64,000 nt of DNA, taken from assembly GCF_905171775.1 (NCBI RefSeq), contig NC_053499.1, positions 140,885,922-140,949,921 on the forward strand, read 5' to 3'. The DNA comes from Rana temporaria. Its lineage: Eukaryota; Chordata; Amphibia; Anura; Ranidae. Made by a program: the position numbers and the translations under genes. Under the pieces are notes generated by a model. The model did not search any database, was not told where the DNA came from, and saw only the letters and a list, made by a program, of their open reading frames with translations. Below are positions 32,545 to 44,343 of the stretch, piece by piece; within the stretch, counting starts at the first letter, position 1, and the number at the start of each line of letters is the position of its first letter.

Positions 32545-33107
32545 AGTGAAGGCCCTGGTTCTTTACCTATAGATTTAGTGCAATGTTTGGGGAGGGCCAT
32601 TTCTCATAACCTTCCCCAAATGAGGGCCACACTACCAATAAAAATCAAACCATCTTTGACAAGACAGGTAAGAAGTTGGTCTTGGTACACCACTCCCCAT
32701 ATTGCTTTTATCTTTTCTCTGTGATCACTTTTAATCTCAATGTTTTGCTGGTTTTATTACATGAAAACCCTATCTTTTTGACCTGAACCATTGGAGCACC
32801 GTTTTTCGTTCTCCTTGTATGTTTTGGGCGGATTACGTTTTTTGAGTTGTCCCATCGTGCCTTTACCGACCCTGCAAGGGTTTTTCTTCCATCTGGAGCT
32901 GTCTCAATATCTTCTCAAAACAGGGTGGATACCCTGCGAGCTCTGAATCTTCCACAAGCCCAGGATGCCATCCACCAAGGATCTTCAGCCGTGGACTGTC
33001 GGGTCCAGGGGCTGGGTTTGTGGTTTGCACCACGCAGAGTCTTCAGACAAGCTGAGCCTATTCACCGTTAGGATTTCATATGCCTGAATGATCTGCTGTC
33101 ACCAACA
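32545..33107. other. No gene recognised
   Basis: Single-copy-looking or old repeat sequence, without termini or protein-like frames. Confidence 0.35.
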
Positions 33108-33112
33108 GGTAG

Positions 33113-33715
33113 TGTAACGGCTACCCAGATAGTGAGAGGGTCTCAGCCGTTGGAGAAGTCCTTTTCCCTGGCAAGCTGCGATATGCAGGTACCGCCGGTA
33201 TATCCCATCGAACGCCCTTCCAAGAAACGACAGAAAGAGACAGGCTACGTTTGCCGAGTCAAGCAGACTGACTTTTAATGCCACATTTTACCTCCTTATA
33301 TCTGGTTACAAACTGTACAGAAACAAATGACACCCCCCCCCACCCAGGGGGGGCTTCAATACACATACTTTGAAATAATGACATTCCCTTGAGCCAATCA
33401 GTCGCTAGACGTTTTGGCTCCTAAACTTAGCTTGATCAGACAATAGAATTCAATTAACCTTTAAAACAATTATCACTCACACATAATCCCCATCAGCATA
33501 CACCTCACAGGAGGCTGTTACCTAAACAAAAGAGAGTTCATTAGCTATGCAAAGGGAACATCAGCATTCAGCAGTGAAAGAGACCCTTGTCCAATTAACC
33601 CTTTGAGCTCAGAATACAATGTGGTACATCCAATTGTGACAAGCCATGCAGTTCCTTGTAGTCCTCCCTGCATGAAGATTATAAATGTCCAGGCAGAATA
33701 CATAGGTCTGTTACA
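33113..33715. mobile_element. Solo LTR, 603 bp
   Basis: It begins TGTAACGGCTACC and ends GGTCTGTTACA (TG...CA with extended TGTAAC/GTTACA inverse), flanked by the exact 5-bp duplication GGTAG at 33108-33112 and 33716-33720. This is the structure left when an LTR element recombines out between its two LTRs. There is no internal region, and the family (Ty3-like or retroviral) and orientation are not determinable. Confidence 0.8.
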
Positions 33716-33979
33716 GGTAGATCCACTTGTTTTCCGGTAAGCGTATTCAGTCTTTTCTTACCCATTTGAAAGAAGGTTCCATTGGATGATCTACATAGTT
33801 ATACGTTTATTATCACCAAGATTCTTCATGACATTTTGATGGACTATTTACATGTGTTTTCTTTCTCTTTTTGTTGTTATGTGGACTTATTAGCACATAG
33901 TTATATGCAATTATTTTTACTGCACTTACCCTAGGGGTTATACTTCACCTAGTGAGATAGCAATATCTCTTCTACATTT

Positions 33980-34034
33980 CAGCGTGGAAATGTGGAAAAT
34001 TTTGAGGGGTATGAATACTTTTTCAAGGCACTGT
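33980..34034. repeat. Solitary Tc1 terminal repeat
   Basis: The sequence tggaaaattttgaggggtat then gaatactttttcaaggcactgta matches the right terminus of the Tc1 element at 59414-61268. The rest of the element is absent here. Confidence 0.75.
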
Positions 34035-34039
34035 AGAAA

Positions 34040-34788
34040 CAACACTGCTGCCTCCTTCTGACCAATTTACTGTTAGGTGGTCTGTGGATTATATAGAACT
34101 CATGTTAAGGTGAATTGAGTGGACGTTCAGATTGTAGCACCTTTTCTGTGTTTACTTCATTAGCAGCTCAGTGATTGCTTTTATGTTTTGTATGGAATTA
34201 ACTTTTTTAGATTAGCTGATTTATGCCTATTTCAGCTTGAAAACGTCAAACAGTTCAGAAATGAAAAAAAAAAAAAACTGTTCTTTTCTTTTAATGCGAA
34301 CAGCAGAATCAAACAAATTATGCAATCACACATGTTCATTGCATGAGAAGTAATTTAAAAAGCATTTTGAACAAGAAAACTGAACTCGCAGCTAAAAAAT
34401 AATAATAATAATAATAATAATCATTCCTTGATACAACATGCATTAATATTCATTAACTCCATGAGCGTTATTTGTTTCCAGCAATTTTCATAGCAAGCTT
34501 CTGAAAACGTCTTAGAATGTTCATCTCCCCGATTCTCATCTACTTGTAAATTAAACCAATGCGTTTCGAGGCAACCAACAGGAAGCAACTCAAATATCTT
34601 GTTATAATCATGATTAATTGCACTTTCATCATGCAAATGAAAGTCTGTGGTTGGGTTTTATCCTGCTATTTCTGACAAACCTCCTTTATCAGTTCTCTAA
34701 TTTAGGACAGCTATTGGATGTTTTGTAAAATGTAAATGTAAATGTTTATGTCTCAGTTTATAGAATGTTGTGTTTACCTTAAAAAAAC
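34040..34788. other. Quiet interval, possible conserved non-coding element
   Basis: The part 34200-34690 has no repeat identity and clusters homeodomain/octamer-like words (tgattaattgc, atgcaaatga, attaatattcatta), apart from an (AAT)n run at 34397-34423. This is suggestive of an enhancer only. Confidence 0.35.
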
Positions 34789-34792
34789 TTAA

Positions 34793-35241
34793 AGTGGAGG
34801 ATCCATCAAAAAAACAATTTTGCTTTAAACTGTAGCTTACGACTAAAAAAGAAAAAAAAAAAAGATTTTTTTTTTTTACTCATCTGGAAATGCCTGTTGC
34901 TATGCGGTCCCACGAAATCTGCCTTTGAAACCACCTAGGATTCTGACATCATCTCCCTCTAATGCTCCTGGGAAATGTGTGTCATCATTTCCCAGGATGC
35001 AGTGCGCTGTCCAATTATCACTCCCCATCCAAGACTTCCAGGAAGTAAGTGCCTGTAGGCTTCACAATGCCCATAAGCAAAATGACAACGGTGTAGATAT
35101 AGTTTTGTAAACTATCTTTTTTGAATATCTATGCGGATCAGGGGCGGATTGTAAAATAGTAAGTGACCAGATTTATATTATAAAAACGCAGGATGAAAGG
35201 ACATACATTTAAAAAATGCTAATTGTGGTTGGAACTCTGCT
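34793..35241. mobile_element. Short TTAA MITE (AGTGGAGGATCC)
   Basis: TTAA (34789-34792) precedes AGTGGAGGATCCATCA, and TGGTTGGAACTCTGCT precedes TTAA (35242-35245). The ends are imperfect inverses and resemble the fold-back element at 23658. It contains an ATTCTGACATCATCTCCC region and mirrored tcccaggatg/cctgggaaat blocks. Confidence 0.75.
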
Positions 35242-35245
35242 TTAA

Positions 35246-35580
35246 AGGAGTTGTAAAGGTAAAAAAAAATTCCCTAAATATCGTCCTTTACCTTAGTGCA
35301 GTCCTTCTTCACTTACCTCATCCTTCCATTTTGCTTTTAAATGTTCTCATTTCTTCTGAGAAATCCTCACTTCCTGTTCTTCTGTCTGTAACTACACACA
35401 GTAATGAGAGGCTTTCTCCCTGGTGTGGAGTGTCGTGCTCGCCCCCTCCCTCGGACAACAGGAGAGTCAGGACGCCCACTAACACACAGCTCCTTTCTCT
35501 ATCTGCAACATACAGTAGAGAGCGTCCTGACTGTTCTGTAGTCCAAGGGAGGGGGTGAGCACGACACTCCACACCAGGGA
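35246..35580. mobile_element. TTAA MITE half (AGGAGTTGTAAAGG) with hairpin
   Basis: It shares the TTAA at 35242-35245 with its neighbour, then reads AGGAGTTGTAAAGG. A long hairpin spans 35417-35580: ctccctggtgtggagtgtcg pairs with cgacactccacaccagggag, apart from one base. The right half is missing; the sequence switches directly to another element at 35581. Confidence 0.65.
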
Positions 35581-36009
35581 GTTAATAAAAATGCCATAAA
35601 ACTACCCCCTATTTTGTAAACGCTATAACTTCTGCGCAAACCAATTAATAAACGCTTATTGCGATTTTTTTTTACGAAAAATATGTAGAAGAATACGTAT
35701 CGGCCTAAACTGAGGGAAACAATTTTTTTTTTTAGATATTTTTGGGGGATATTTATTATAGCAAAAAGTAAAAAATATTATTTTTTTTTCAAAATTGTCG
35801 CTCTATTTTTGTTTATAGCGCAAAAACTAAAAACCGCAGAGGTGATCAAATACCACCAAAAGAAAGCTCTATTTGTGGGGAAAAAAGGACGCCAATTTTG
35901 TTTGGGAGCTACGTCGCACGACCATGTAATTGTCAGTTAAAGCGACGCAGTGCCGAATCGCAAAAAGTGCTCTGGTCTTTGACCAGCAATATGGTCCGGG
36001 GTTAAGTGG
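35581..36009. mobile_element. TTAA element (CCACTT family), right half
   Basis: The family body in reverse orientation (ttgtttatagcgcaaaaac, gtgatcaaataccaccaaaa) ends GGTTAAGTGG|TTAA at 36010-36013. The left half was replaced by the hairpin element. Confidence 0.75.
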
Positions 36010-36013
36010 TTAA

Positions 36014-36870
36014 TTGTTATTTTTACAGTCAGTTTTTTTTTTATTGTTAATTTTTTACTATCTGTATCCATCAACTGGTATTTACTTTTTATGCCTGCTA
36101 TTTACTTGCAGGTATTCGGAAAACTGGTTTCTTCTGATCAAAGAAAAGAGTTTGAAAGCTTCAAAGTGAGTCTTCCTAGCCAAACATATTACACACAGCT
36201 CTTGGCGTGAATGAGGGATTCCCTTATTTCAAACAACTTAAAGCTTATATCACAGGCGCCTAATCCTCACATTGAAGGCTGTCTAGCAAGATGTAACGCA
36301 CCTGCAGAACTAGTTTAGATATATTAAAGATGTATTATGGCCTTCAAAGTGCGACGGGCTTTTATTTCAGCTCCATACTTCAGGTCATGTCTTGCAGGGC
36401 AGAGGATGTTTTATTGAAAAACTGTCTCCGGAACTCTGCGTATAAAGGTTATTCAGCATCATTATGGGTGATCTATGGGAATGCGCAGTAAAGCTTAAAG
36501 TTGAACTCTAGCCAGATATGAAAGGCACAAATTAATGCAATATGCGGGCAAAACATAAACCCTATTCCACACCTTCTAACCTATTCCGCATCTACATTTC
36601 TTAGCTTGTGTAGTACTTACCCCCAAATGAGCCCCTGGTGTTTGGGATGTAAATTACCGCCCATACCCTCTGACACACCAAGGCTTGAAGGGAATATTTA
36701 CTGTAAAAATGCAAATGATTCAAAGACAAAAAGAATAGAGAGCAGTCATAAATAACTCAACAAGCATTTGGAAATAAAATAATGTCTGAATTTAACAAGT
36801 GAACCAGTGACCGACCCCTAATCCCTATACTAAGGGGTTCATGACTAAGGGACAATGCCCAAAAAAAGTG
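36014..36870. other. Quiet interval, possible conserved non-coding element
   Basis: The part 36100-36490 has no repeat identity and a composition like conserved non-coding DNA (ttctgatcaaagaaaag, atattaaagatgtattatgg). From 36492 (cttaaagttgaactctagcc) an old TTAA-type MITE fragment may begin. Confidence 0.35.
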
Positions 36871-36876
36871 GTCTGA

Positions 36877-37195
36877 GGCCGCGTACACACGATCAGTCCA
36901 TCCGATGAGAACGGTCCGAAGGTTAACCGATGAAGCTGACTGATGGTCTGATGTGCCTACACACCATCAGTTAAAAAAACGATCTAGTCCAACGCGGTGA
37001 CGTAAAACACATCGAGGTGCAGAGAAAAATGAAGTTCAATGCTTCCAAGCATGCGTCGACTTGATTCTGAGCATGAGTGGGTTTTTAACCAATGCTTTTG
37101 CATACTAACAGTTGGTTTTGACCTATCGGTTTGGACCGATGAAACGGTCCTTCAGTCCGTTTCCATCGGTTTTGACCGACCGTGTGTACGCGGCC
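36877..37195. mobile_element. GGCCTCGTACACAC-family element, short form
   Basis: The ends are GGCCGCGTACACACGATC and GACCGTGTGTACGCGGCC, with the exact 3-bp duplication TGA at 36874-36876 and 37196-37198. The body matches those at 10527 and 52988. Confidence 0.88.
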
Positions 37196-37198
37196 TGA

Positions 37199-38208
37199 CA
37201 GTTTCTGGCAAACCCTTTCTCACAAACCCAGCTGTAGGTGCCTAAACGGTGTTCCAGTGTTCCAAGTGGCAATACTGTTCCTTTAAATAGTGTGCAGAGA
37301 GTATGACCAGAGGCCTCCCACTGACCACTTGTCTCCACCCACTCTCCGTCCGGGGCTCAGCAATGCCAGCTGCTGTGATATTTTCCCTATGACCAGGGGG
37401 CAACATCAGACTTGACAGCTGGGGTCCTACAGACCAGAAAATGATAGCGACTTTGCCTCTCTGCATCCCGGACACTGCAGCAAATCATCCCATCAGCCTC
37501 ATGCAAAGTGAGTGTTCTACTGAGTGTTCTACTGTGTCTTCCCAATGCCTTAAAGTAATACTAAAGTCTCAGTTTTTTTCAATTAAAAATAACAAACATA
37601 TTATACTTTGCACAGTGCAGCTCAGATCCAATAGTCATAACTATCTGATTCCTATCTCCAATTCCTTGTCTTCTCTCCACAGGCTCTTTGGCTCTTCTTT
37701 GGTCCTGGGTGGTTCTTATTGATGCAGAGATTGTCGCTGTCGTTATGGCGCCATGCTCTGTTTCATTAGGTAGTTTACTATGTTCTGTGCCCACAGGAAG
37801 TAGGATAAATTATGCTGGGCATTATTTAACCCAAAACTGACACTGGTTCTCAGACCAGATGAGCCTGCATGGGACAGCACTGGAGAGGAGGTGCATTGCA
37901 CGTGGATGCAGGGCACCGTCCCGTTCGCTCGAATGGATCGTGTTTGGCGCCGGTACAGCCAGGTGAATTCAACATGGCATTTAATTTTGCATGGGTACAG
38001 CCCTGAATGGCTGCATGCCCTTGTTTAGGTGGACTATCTGGGTTACCATCCCCTAGCCAACCATATGAATGATTGGAAAACAATGGGGAGGGTTTTCAGC
38101 TCAAATGTAGAGACCAGTGTGTAGAATGACAGCGACATTCAATACACTTGCAATATAGGGGTACCGACTCACCCGATGTGGGTGGCGCCTATTCCGTTTG
38201 TCTTGAAC
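37199..38208. other. Mixed old repeats; no gene
   Basis: A TTAA-type MITE left end (TTAA|AGTAATACTAAAGTCTC) lies at 37550, with no clear right end. The remainder is unrecognised. Confidence 0.4.
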
Positions 38209-38212
38209 TTAA

Positions 38213-39206
38213 CCACTTGAGACCCGCGCTATTGACAAAAGATGTCAACAGCGCGGCTCTCAAGTACCAAGTGGACGTCTTTTGAAGTGCATTACCCGCG
38301 CGCGCCTCTGGGGGGCGCGCAGCGGGTAAACACTGTCCCGGCGCATCGCTGAAGAGCCGATGCGGGTACCTGGTGGCCGCGATGTCCGCCGGGTACACGC
38401 GATCGTCGAGAACACAGCAGGGACGTGGAGCTCTGTGTGTAAACACAGAGCTCCACGTGCTGTCAGAGGAGAGGAGACTGATCTGTGTCCCTTGTACATA
38501 GGGACACAGCATCGGTCACCTCCCCCAGTCACCCCCCTCCCCCCATACAGTTAGAACACACCTAGGATACACATTTAACCCCTTCCTCACCCCCTAGTGT
38601 TAACCCCTTCCCTGCCAGTCACATTTATACAGTAATTAGTGCATTTTTATAGCACTGATCGCTGTATAAATGTGAATGGTCCCAAATTTGTGTCAAAAGT
38701 GTCCGATACGTCCGCTGCAATATCGCAGTCCCAATAAAAATCGCAGATCGCCGCCATTACTAGTAAAAAAAAAAAATCATAAAAAAAAATCATAATTCTG
38801 TTCCCCATTTTGTAGGCGCTATAACTTTTGCGCAAACCAGTCGCTTATTGCAATTTTTTTTTTTTTTTTTACAAAAATACGTCGAAAAATACGTATCGGC
38901 CTTAACTGAGAAAAAAAATTGTTTTGTTTTTTTTAAAATTGGGATATTTATTATAGCAACAAGTAAAAAATATATATATTTTTTTTAAATTGTCGCTCTT
39001 TTTTTGTTTTTAGCGCAAAAAATAAAAACCGCAGAGGTGATCAAATACCACCAAAATAAAGCTCTATTTGTGGGGAAAAAAGGACGTCAATTTTGTTTGG
39101 GAGCCACGTCGCATGACCGCGCAAATGTCAGTTAAAGCGACGCAGTGCCGTAAGCTGAAATTTCACCTGGGCACGAAGGGGGTTTATGTGCCCAGTAAGC
39201 AAGCGG
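38213..39206. mobile_element. TTAA element (CCACTT family)
   Basis: TTAA (38209-38212) precedes CCACTTGAGACCC. The right end is decayed (gcaagcgg then taaattaa). The two-hairpin module lies at 38421-38460 and 38468-38520, and the ttgtcgctctt/agcgcaaaaaataaaaacc body follows. Confidence 0.78.
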
Positions 39207-39209
39207 TAA

Positions 39210-40040
39210 ATTAACAGGTAGCAAAATGGGGGGGAGAAGAGTAAAGACCCATAAAGTTCAGATTGTGACAAAGGGATGGGGCAGACAGCGATCTTCACCT
39301 ATATAAGAAATTTCCTTTATTGCTTAAATATAATATACAAAAATGGCATAGAGATAATGAGCATATGAATGAGTCTTCACAGTTGCTGGGGGATTTTTTT
39401 TTCTTTTTAATCTGTGTATGGTGGAGTTGGCCTTTAAAAATCTTGCACTGTGTATAAATGATATCGAGAGGACTGTTCTTAATCAATAAAATGAAAGTTC
39501 AATTTGAATCTTTTATACCTTTCTGGGCACGGTTTACGTTAGTGTCTATTCAGTGGGCAGCGGCACAACAAGTCTGGATGAAATCCTCGTTTTAGGACTG
39601 CCATCCCGTCGCATTGTATCCCTGTAAAATCTGCAGTATCACCACTTGAGAAAGCTTGGCACAAAGTGAGATTTCCATTCAGAAAAGCTGGACACATTCA
39701 TTCCATTGATGACATCTTGTTGCCTAGCAACTGGACTGCAGCGAGAACACTGTCCAAATCACCACTATACCGGAGTAAATGAATGAGGCATATGACAAAT
39801 ATATAAACTGACATGATCTCTGTTGACTCTTTAAATACGCAGCAGCTTCGGGGCTCTTATTTTACTTTACAGATGAACGCTCAGTCATTCCCTACATCAT
39901 TTAGGCAACAAAACACTAAATAGGGACTAATGGCAGCCACATACATTAAAATCGTTTTCTTCTTCTTTTTATTTTTATTGTTTCTTATTATGGCTTGCAG
40001 CAATTGGGATCCTTCATTTGAATACCGATCAAGGCATTAT
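39210..40040. other. Quiet interval, possible conserved non-coding element
   Basis: The part 39490-39935 is free of repeats and evenly composed. No frame supports a gene. Confidence 0.3.
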
Positions 40041-40120
40041 CTGCATGACGTTTGCATGTTCTCTCTATAATTATGTGGGTTTCCTTTGGGAGCTCCTCCC
40101 ACACTACGAAGACATGCTGG
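40040..40120. repeat. Ancient vertebrate interspersed repeat fragment
   Basis: The string tttgcatgttctctctataa then gtgggtttcctttgggagc, ctcccacac and aagacatgctgg matches a motif series widely dispersed in fish and amphibians. I know it by pattern, not by family name. Confidence 0.5.
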
Positions 40121-40241
40121 CTGTTGTTTAAATTTGCCCTTGTACGTTTACGTTGATCCAAAAATCCCAACTGTAGTTCTATTTCAGATCCTGGTGACAC
40201 TCTGTTGAATGGTCAATGCAGTTCTGGTAGACAAACCCAAC

Positions 40242-40614
40242 CAGGGCCGGCCCTACCATGGGACCCGATGGTACCATTGTACCAGGCAGCACTTTCAGGG
40301 GGGCAGCAAATTGCTGCCCGCACGCCATCCCATTCCGCCAGCTCCGCTCTCCACTCCACTGTGGGGCTAATTGCCGCCCGACCACTCCTCCCGTTCTGGT
40401 CTCCGCTCCACTGTGGGGTTAATTGCATGAATAGAGCCATAACAGGTCATTTTTATACTCCTATATACATGAATAGAGCCATGATAGGTCCACTTTAGTT
40501 ATCATAATATAAAAAAATGGATGTTTGGGCATTTTGGTGGGCGTAATTCTTTTTTTTGGGGGGGCAGCATTTCATTCTTGGTACCAGGCAGCACAATGTC
40601 TTGGGCCGGCACTG
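40242..40614. mobile_element. hAT MITE with exact 8-bp duplication
   Basis: The ends are CAGGGCCGGCCCTA and TTGGGCCGGCACTG, with the exact duplication AACCCAAC at 40234-40241 and 40615-40622. The interior includes gtaccaggcagcac near both ends and a tandem tccgctc/ccactgtgggg duplication. Confidence 0.9.
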
Positions 40615-40819
40615 AACCCAACCCTTTCACCACTCACAGGCCAGTCTGTATCGTCCTCAATTCCCTTCAATCAGCTGAGCACCAAGGCCCTGGAGTCTGC
40701 TCTTTCTCTACTGCAATGCATCATTTAAATAATGGACTGCACACTGAAGATGTTCAACTCCAGCTAAGTGTGGCAGCAAGGCTCTGTCCCTATGAAAATG
40801 GGGTAAAAGTGGACACAGA

Positions 40820-41365
40820 GGGGTAGATTCACAGACAAGATACGACGGCGTATCTCCAGATACACCATCGTATCTCTGAGTCCGGCCGGTCGTATCTATG
40901 CGCCTGATTCATAGAATCAGTTACGCATAGATTTCTATTAGATCCGACCGGCGTAAGTCTCTTACGCCGTCGGATCTTAACTGCATATTTACGCTGGCCA
41001 CTAGGGGCGTGTACGCTTATTTACGCCTAGAATATGTAAATCGGCTAGATACGCAAATTCACAAAAGTACGCCCGGCCGACGCAGTACATTTACGCCAGG
41101 CTTTTCCCGGCGTAAAGTTACCCCTGCAATATGGTGGCATAAGTGCGGCGTACCAATGTTAAGTATGGCCGTCGTTCCCACGTCGAATTTTGCATTTTTT
41201 ACGTCGTTTGCGTAATTCGTCCGTGAATGGGGCTGGACGTCATTTACGTTCACGTCGAAACCAATGACGTCCTTGCGGCGTATTTTGGAGCAATGCACAC
41301 TGGGAAATTCCACGGACGGCGCATGCGCCGTTCGGGAAAAACGTCAATCACGTCAGGTTAAGCCT
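40820..41365. mobile_element. GGGCTAGATTCA-family MITE, right end missing
   Basis: It starts GGGGTAGATTCACAGACAAG and follows the family to acgtcaatcacgtcaggtta, then diverges. The core gcgcatgcgccgttcg is near 41320. Confidence 0.78.
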
Positions 41366-42226
41366 GATTTACTTCACTCCCGCCACCTCACAGTTTGCAA
41401 AGGAAGTGTGTTTTGAAGGCGGTGCGGGAAACATGCACCATGCACCACCTTTCCCGCACAACGCTCTGGCGTAAACCAGCCTTCAACAAAAAAGGCAATT
41501 GCCTCAGTCTTTTCCCTGCTCTCAGTGAAAGTAAATAAAACAGGTTTATTCATGAAAGTTTCTAAAGGAAGTTTTATGGCAATCAAATATGATTAGAATT
41601 TGGAGGTAATTTAAAATGATAAATAATAACAGCTGTTGTCGCACATGGTTAATATTTGTGGACAAAACATGGGAACCATTTCAGAGGCAGGCTGCAATTT
41701 GCAAATGTCTAGTAAATAAAATAAAAATAACTCCTAGAGTCCCCAGCGCTCGGTGTTTGCTGGAAAATGATCTGAATAACAATACGGAAGAGGCAGCGAG
41801 CAGTGCGCAGAGCGCTCGTAACTACACAACAGGATGTAACCCCCAGAGCCAAAACGACAAGCCCGTGGCATCATTAATCACAGGCCCCGTTACAAGGGCT
41901 CGTTTGTAACAAGCAAAAGAGTCCGTCACTTGCGCATTTGTAGACCTGTTTAAATGATAACCCTGGCACGCTACTTCCATGTCACGCTTCTTTTTCTGTC
42001 TATGTAACATGGAAAGACCTGTATCACTTAACAGCCAAAGCCAATAAACTAGTATGCTCCTTAGAGACTGACCAATCACTGAATACAACAGCGGGAGCAA
42101 AAGGCTGTTCCTCATGACAATAGACTCCTCTAATAGATCGCTCGACCGCTAGGATCAATAGACTTTGTTAAAGCGGAAATACACTGCATCTGAGCGCCAT
42201 AAACCAAAAAGATAGTTATTGCATTT
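41366..42226. other. Quiet interval, possible conserved non-coding element
   Basis: The part 41600-42120 has no repeat identity, moderate GC and clustered words such as cattaatcacaggcc and agctgttgtcgcacatgg. It is my best guess for a conserved non-coding block in the window, but is unproven. Confidence 0.35.
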
Positions 42227-42230
42227 TTAA

Positions 42231-43274
42231 CCACTTCCTGCCCGGCCTATAGCAGAATGACGGCCGGGCGGTGGTTCAGTTATCCTGACTGGAAGTTATA
42301 TGATGTCCAGCAGGATAACAGCCGCCACGCCCGTGGGGGCGTGCATCGCTGCAATCAGTGGTGCGGTGTGTCAATCCGATGGAGGCTCTTTACCTCGTGA
42401 TCAGTCGTGTCCAATCACGGCTGATCACAATGTAAACAGGAAGAGTAGAGGAGAGAAGATCGGCTGCTCTCCTGATTGTTTATCAGCACAGCCCCCCTTG
42501 GATGCCCATCCAGGACCACTAGGATGCTGCAATGGACCACCAGGGATGGCCATCCACACTGAAACACCAGGTATGCCACCTAGACCATCAGGGAAAGCCT
42601 AATCAGTGCCCAGGCAGCTGCCAATCAGTGCCCAGGCAGCTACCAATCAGTGCCCATCCCCAATGCCTGCCAGTGCCATCAGTGATGCCTATAAGTGCCA
42701 TATATCAGTGCCCAAAAGAGGGGTAGAGAAAGAAAGCGCCACCTAAGTGCAATATTAAAGAGGTTCTTTTAAAATATCTCCATTATGTGCTATCACCATT
42801 CACATTTATACTGCGATCAGTGCTATAAATATGCACTTATTACTGTATAAATGTGACTGGCATTGAAGGGGTTAACACTAGGGGGTGAGGGAGGGGTTAA
42901 ATGTGTACCCTGCCTAGTGTTACTAACTGTGGGGGAAGGGGACTGACTGGGGGAGGTGACCGATCTGTGTCCCTATGTACAAGAGACACAGATCGGTCTC
43001 CTCTCTCCCTGACAGGACGTGGATCTGTGTTTTTACACACACAGATCCACGTCCTTGTCTCTGTAACCGCCTATCGCGGGAGCCTGGTGGACATCGCGGC
43101 CGCCAGGCACGCTCGTCAGCATCTCAGTGATGCAGCAGGCACGCGCGCCTGTGCCGCCGGCGCACTCGCGCGCCCCCCAGTGGCCAGGAGGAGCGGAGGC
43201 CGTAAAAACACGGCGAGTTAGAGAATTAGAGCCACCCTGCGGCCGTATAAAGTCGTACGGCCGTCGGGAAGTGG
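42231..43274. mobile_element. TTAA element (CCACTT family), complete
   Basis: The ends are TTAA|CCACTTCCTGCCCGGCC and GGCCGTCGGGAAGTGG|TTAA (42227-42230, 43275-43278). It contains a short tandem (cagtgcccaggcagctgcca, 42600-42720) and the two-hairpin module at 42959-43000 and 43015-43054. It lacks the long AT-rich middle of the other copies. Confidence 0.85.
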
Positions 43275-43295
43275 TTAAAAAGACATGCCCGTGAC

Positions 43296-43456
43296 CAGTT
43301 TTTCTCAACTCCAGTCCTCAAGGTGCCCCTCATGTTTTCAGGCTTTCCATTATTTAGCACAGGTGATTTGATCAGTTTCACAGCCGTTTCATCTGAGGGA
43401 AATCCTGAAAACATGACCTGTTGGGGCGCCTTGAGGACTGGAGATAAGAAACACTG
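43296..43456. mobile_element. Short hAT fold-back MITE
   Basis: The ends are CAGTTTTTCTCAACTCCAGT and ACTGGAGATAAGAAACACTG, and the arms are inverted over most of the element (cctcaaggtgcccctcatgt and ggggcgccttgagg). The flanking octamers do not match, so the duplication is eroded. It is the same family as 47003-47187. Confidence 0.8.
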
Positions 43457-43459
43457 ACC

Positions 43460-44335
43460 TAGACTGTATTCTTGGATCTAGTGTGAATGGACTGGTGCTT
43501 GTGGGGATGGGCAGCCTTTGTTCTTTTAGGGAAGAACCAACGCATACACGTACACCTTCTCTGGAAAAAGTATGTTAACACAATATTAGATCTTCCTGTT
43601 TGTACTTCAGATCCCTTCCATAGACTGCACAGGGAGGTGCACCATGGTCGCACTGCACCTTCTGCAAGCTGATGTTGAAATATCCCCTTTATGAATTATG
43701 CATCCTCTCTCCCTGGGCATAGACAGCGCATCCTGATAGACAATGCACAAATAATACCGTGTTTGCAGCATTTAGAGGGAAATATATGTTCCACGTCTAA
43801 GGAAACATTTGTCCTGAAAGCATCACTCTCTCCAGTAGTTTTGTTCTTTGTCATCGAGTATTATGATATGACAGCTTCATATAAAAAATACAGACTGCTC
43901 TGCGGAATATTAATATGATAAGACTAACAGTGATGGAGAAATTACAGAGGAGATGTAGCTGATTTTTCCTTGGTTGGATGTTGAACAAAAGTGCCTATGC
44001 AGACCAAGGCACATACATTGGAGGGTCTGTCACCTACACACAACAGAGGTTTAAAGCCCAACTGAACTTTTACATTTTGATGAGCTACATACATTCAAGG
44101 TGCATCAAAACATGAAGTGTAGAAGGTCTTATAGTTTGTTTTCTTTAGAAAGCAGACACAGCCAATGCCAGTCTACTGCCAGCATGCTTCAAAGAAACAT
44201 CCTTGCTCTCTGGGTGGAAGCAGTGGTCTCTCTGCAGAGGGAATGGGCCAGTGAGCTGACAGGAGGGGGCTGTTTGGCCCTGGCCTTAATGGGACTTGAT
44301 GCTGGATTACTTTACAAGAGGCCCCAGCCATGATC
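43460..44335. other. No gene recognised
   Basis: Single-copy-looking sequence with a possible old MITE end at about 44050 (tttaaagcccaactgaact). The end of this interval may be the upstream continuation of the L1-like remnant that resumes after 45150. Confidence 0.35.
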
Positions 44336-44343
44336 CTATAGAC

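Noticed and set aside
33380..33450. A third-type hammerhead-like string inside the solo LTR (minus strand ctgatcaagct ... ccaaaacgtc)
   Set aside because: G8 is changed, there is no room for a stem III loop, and I could not pair stem I.
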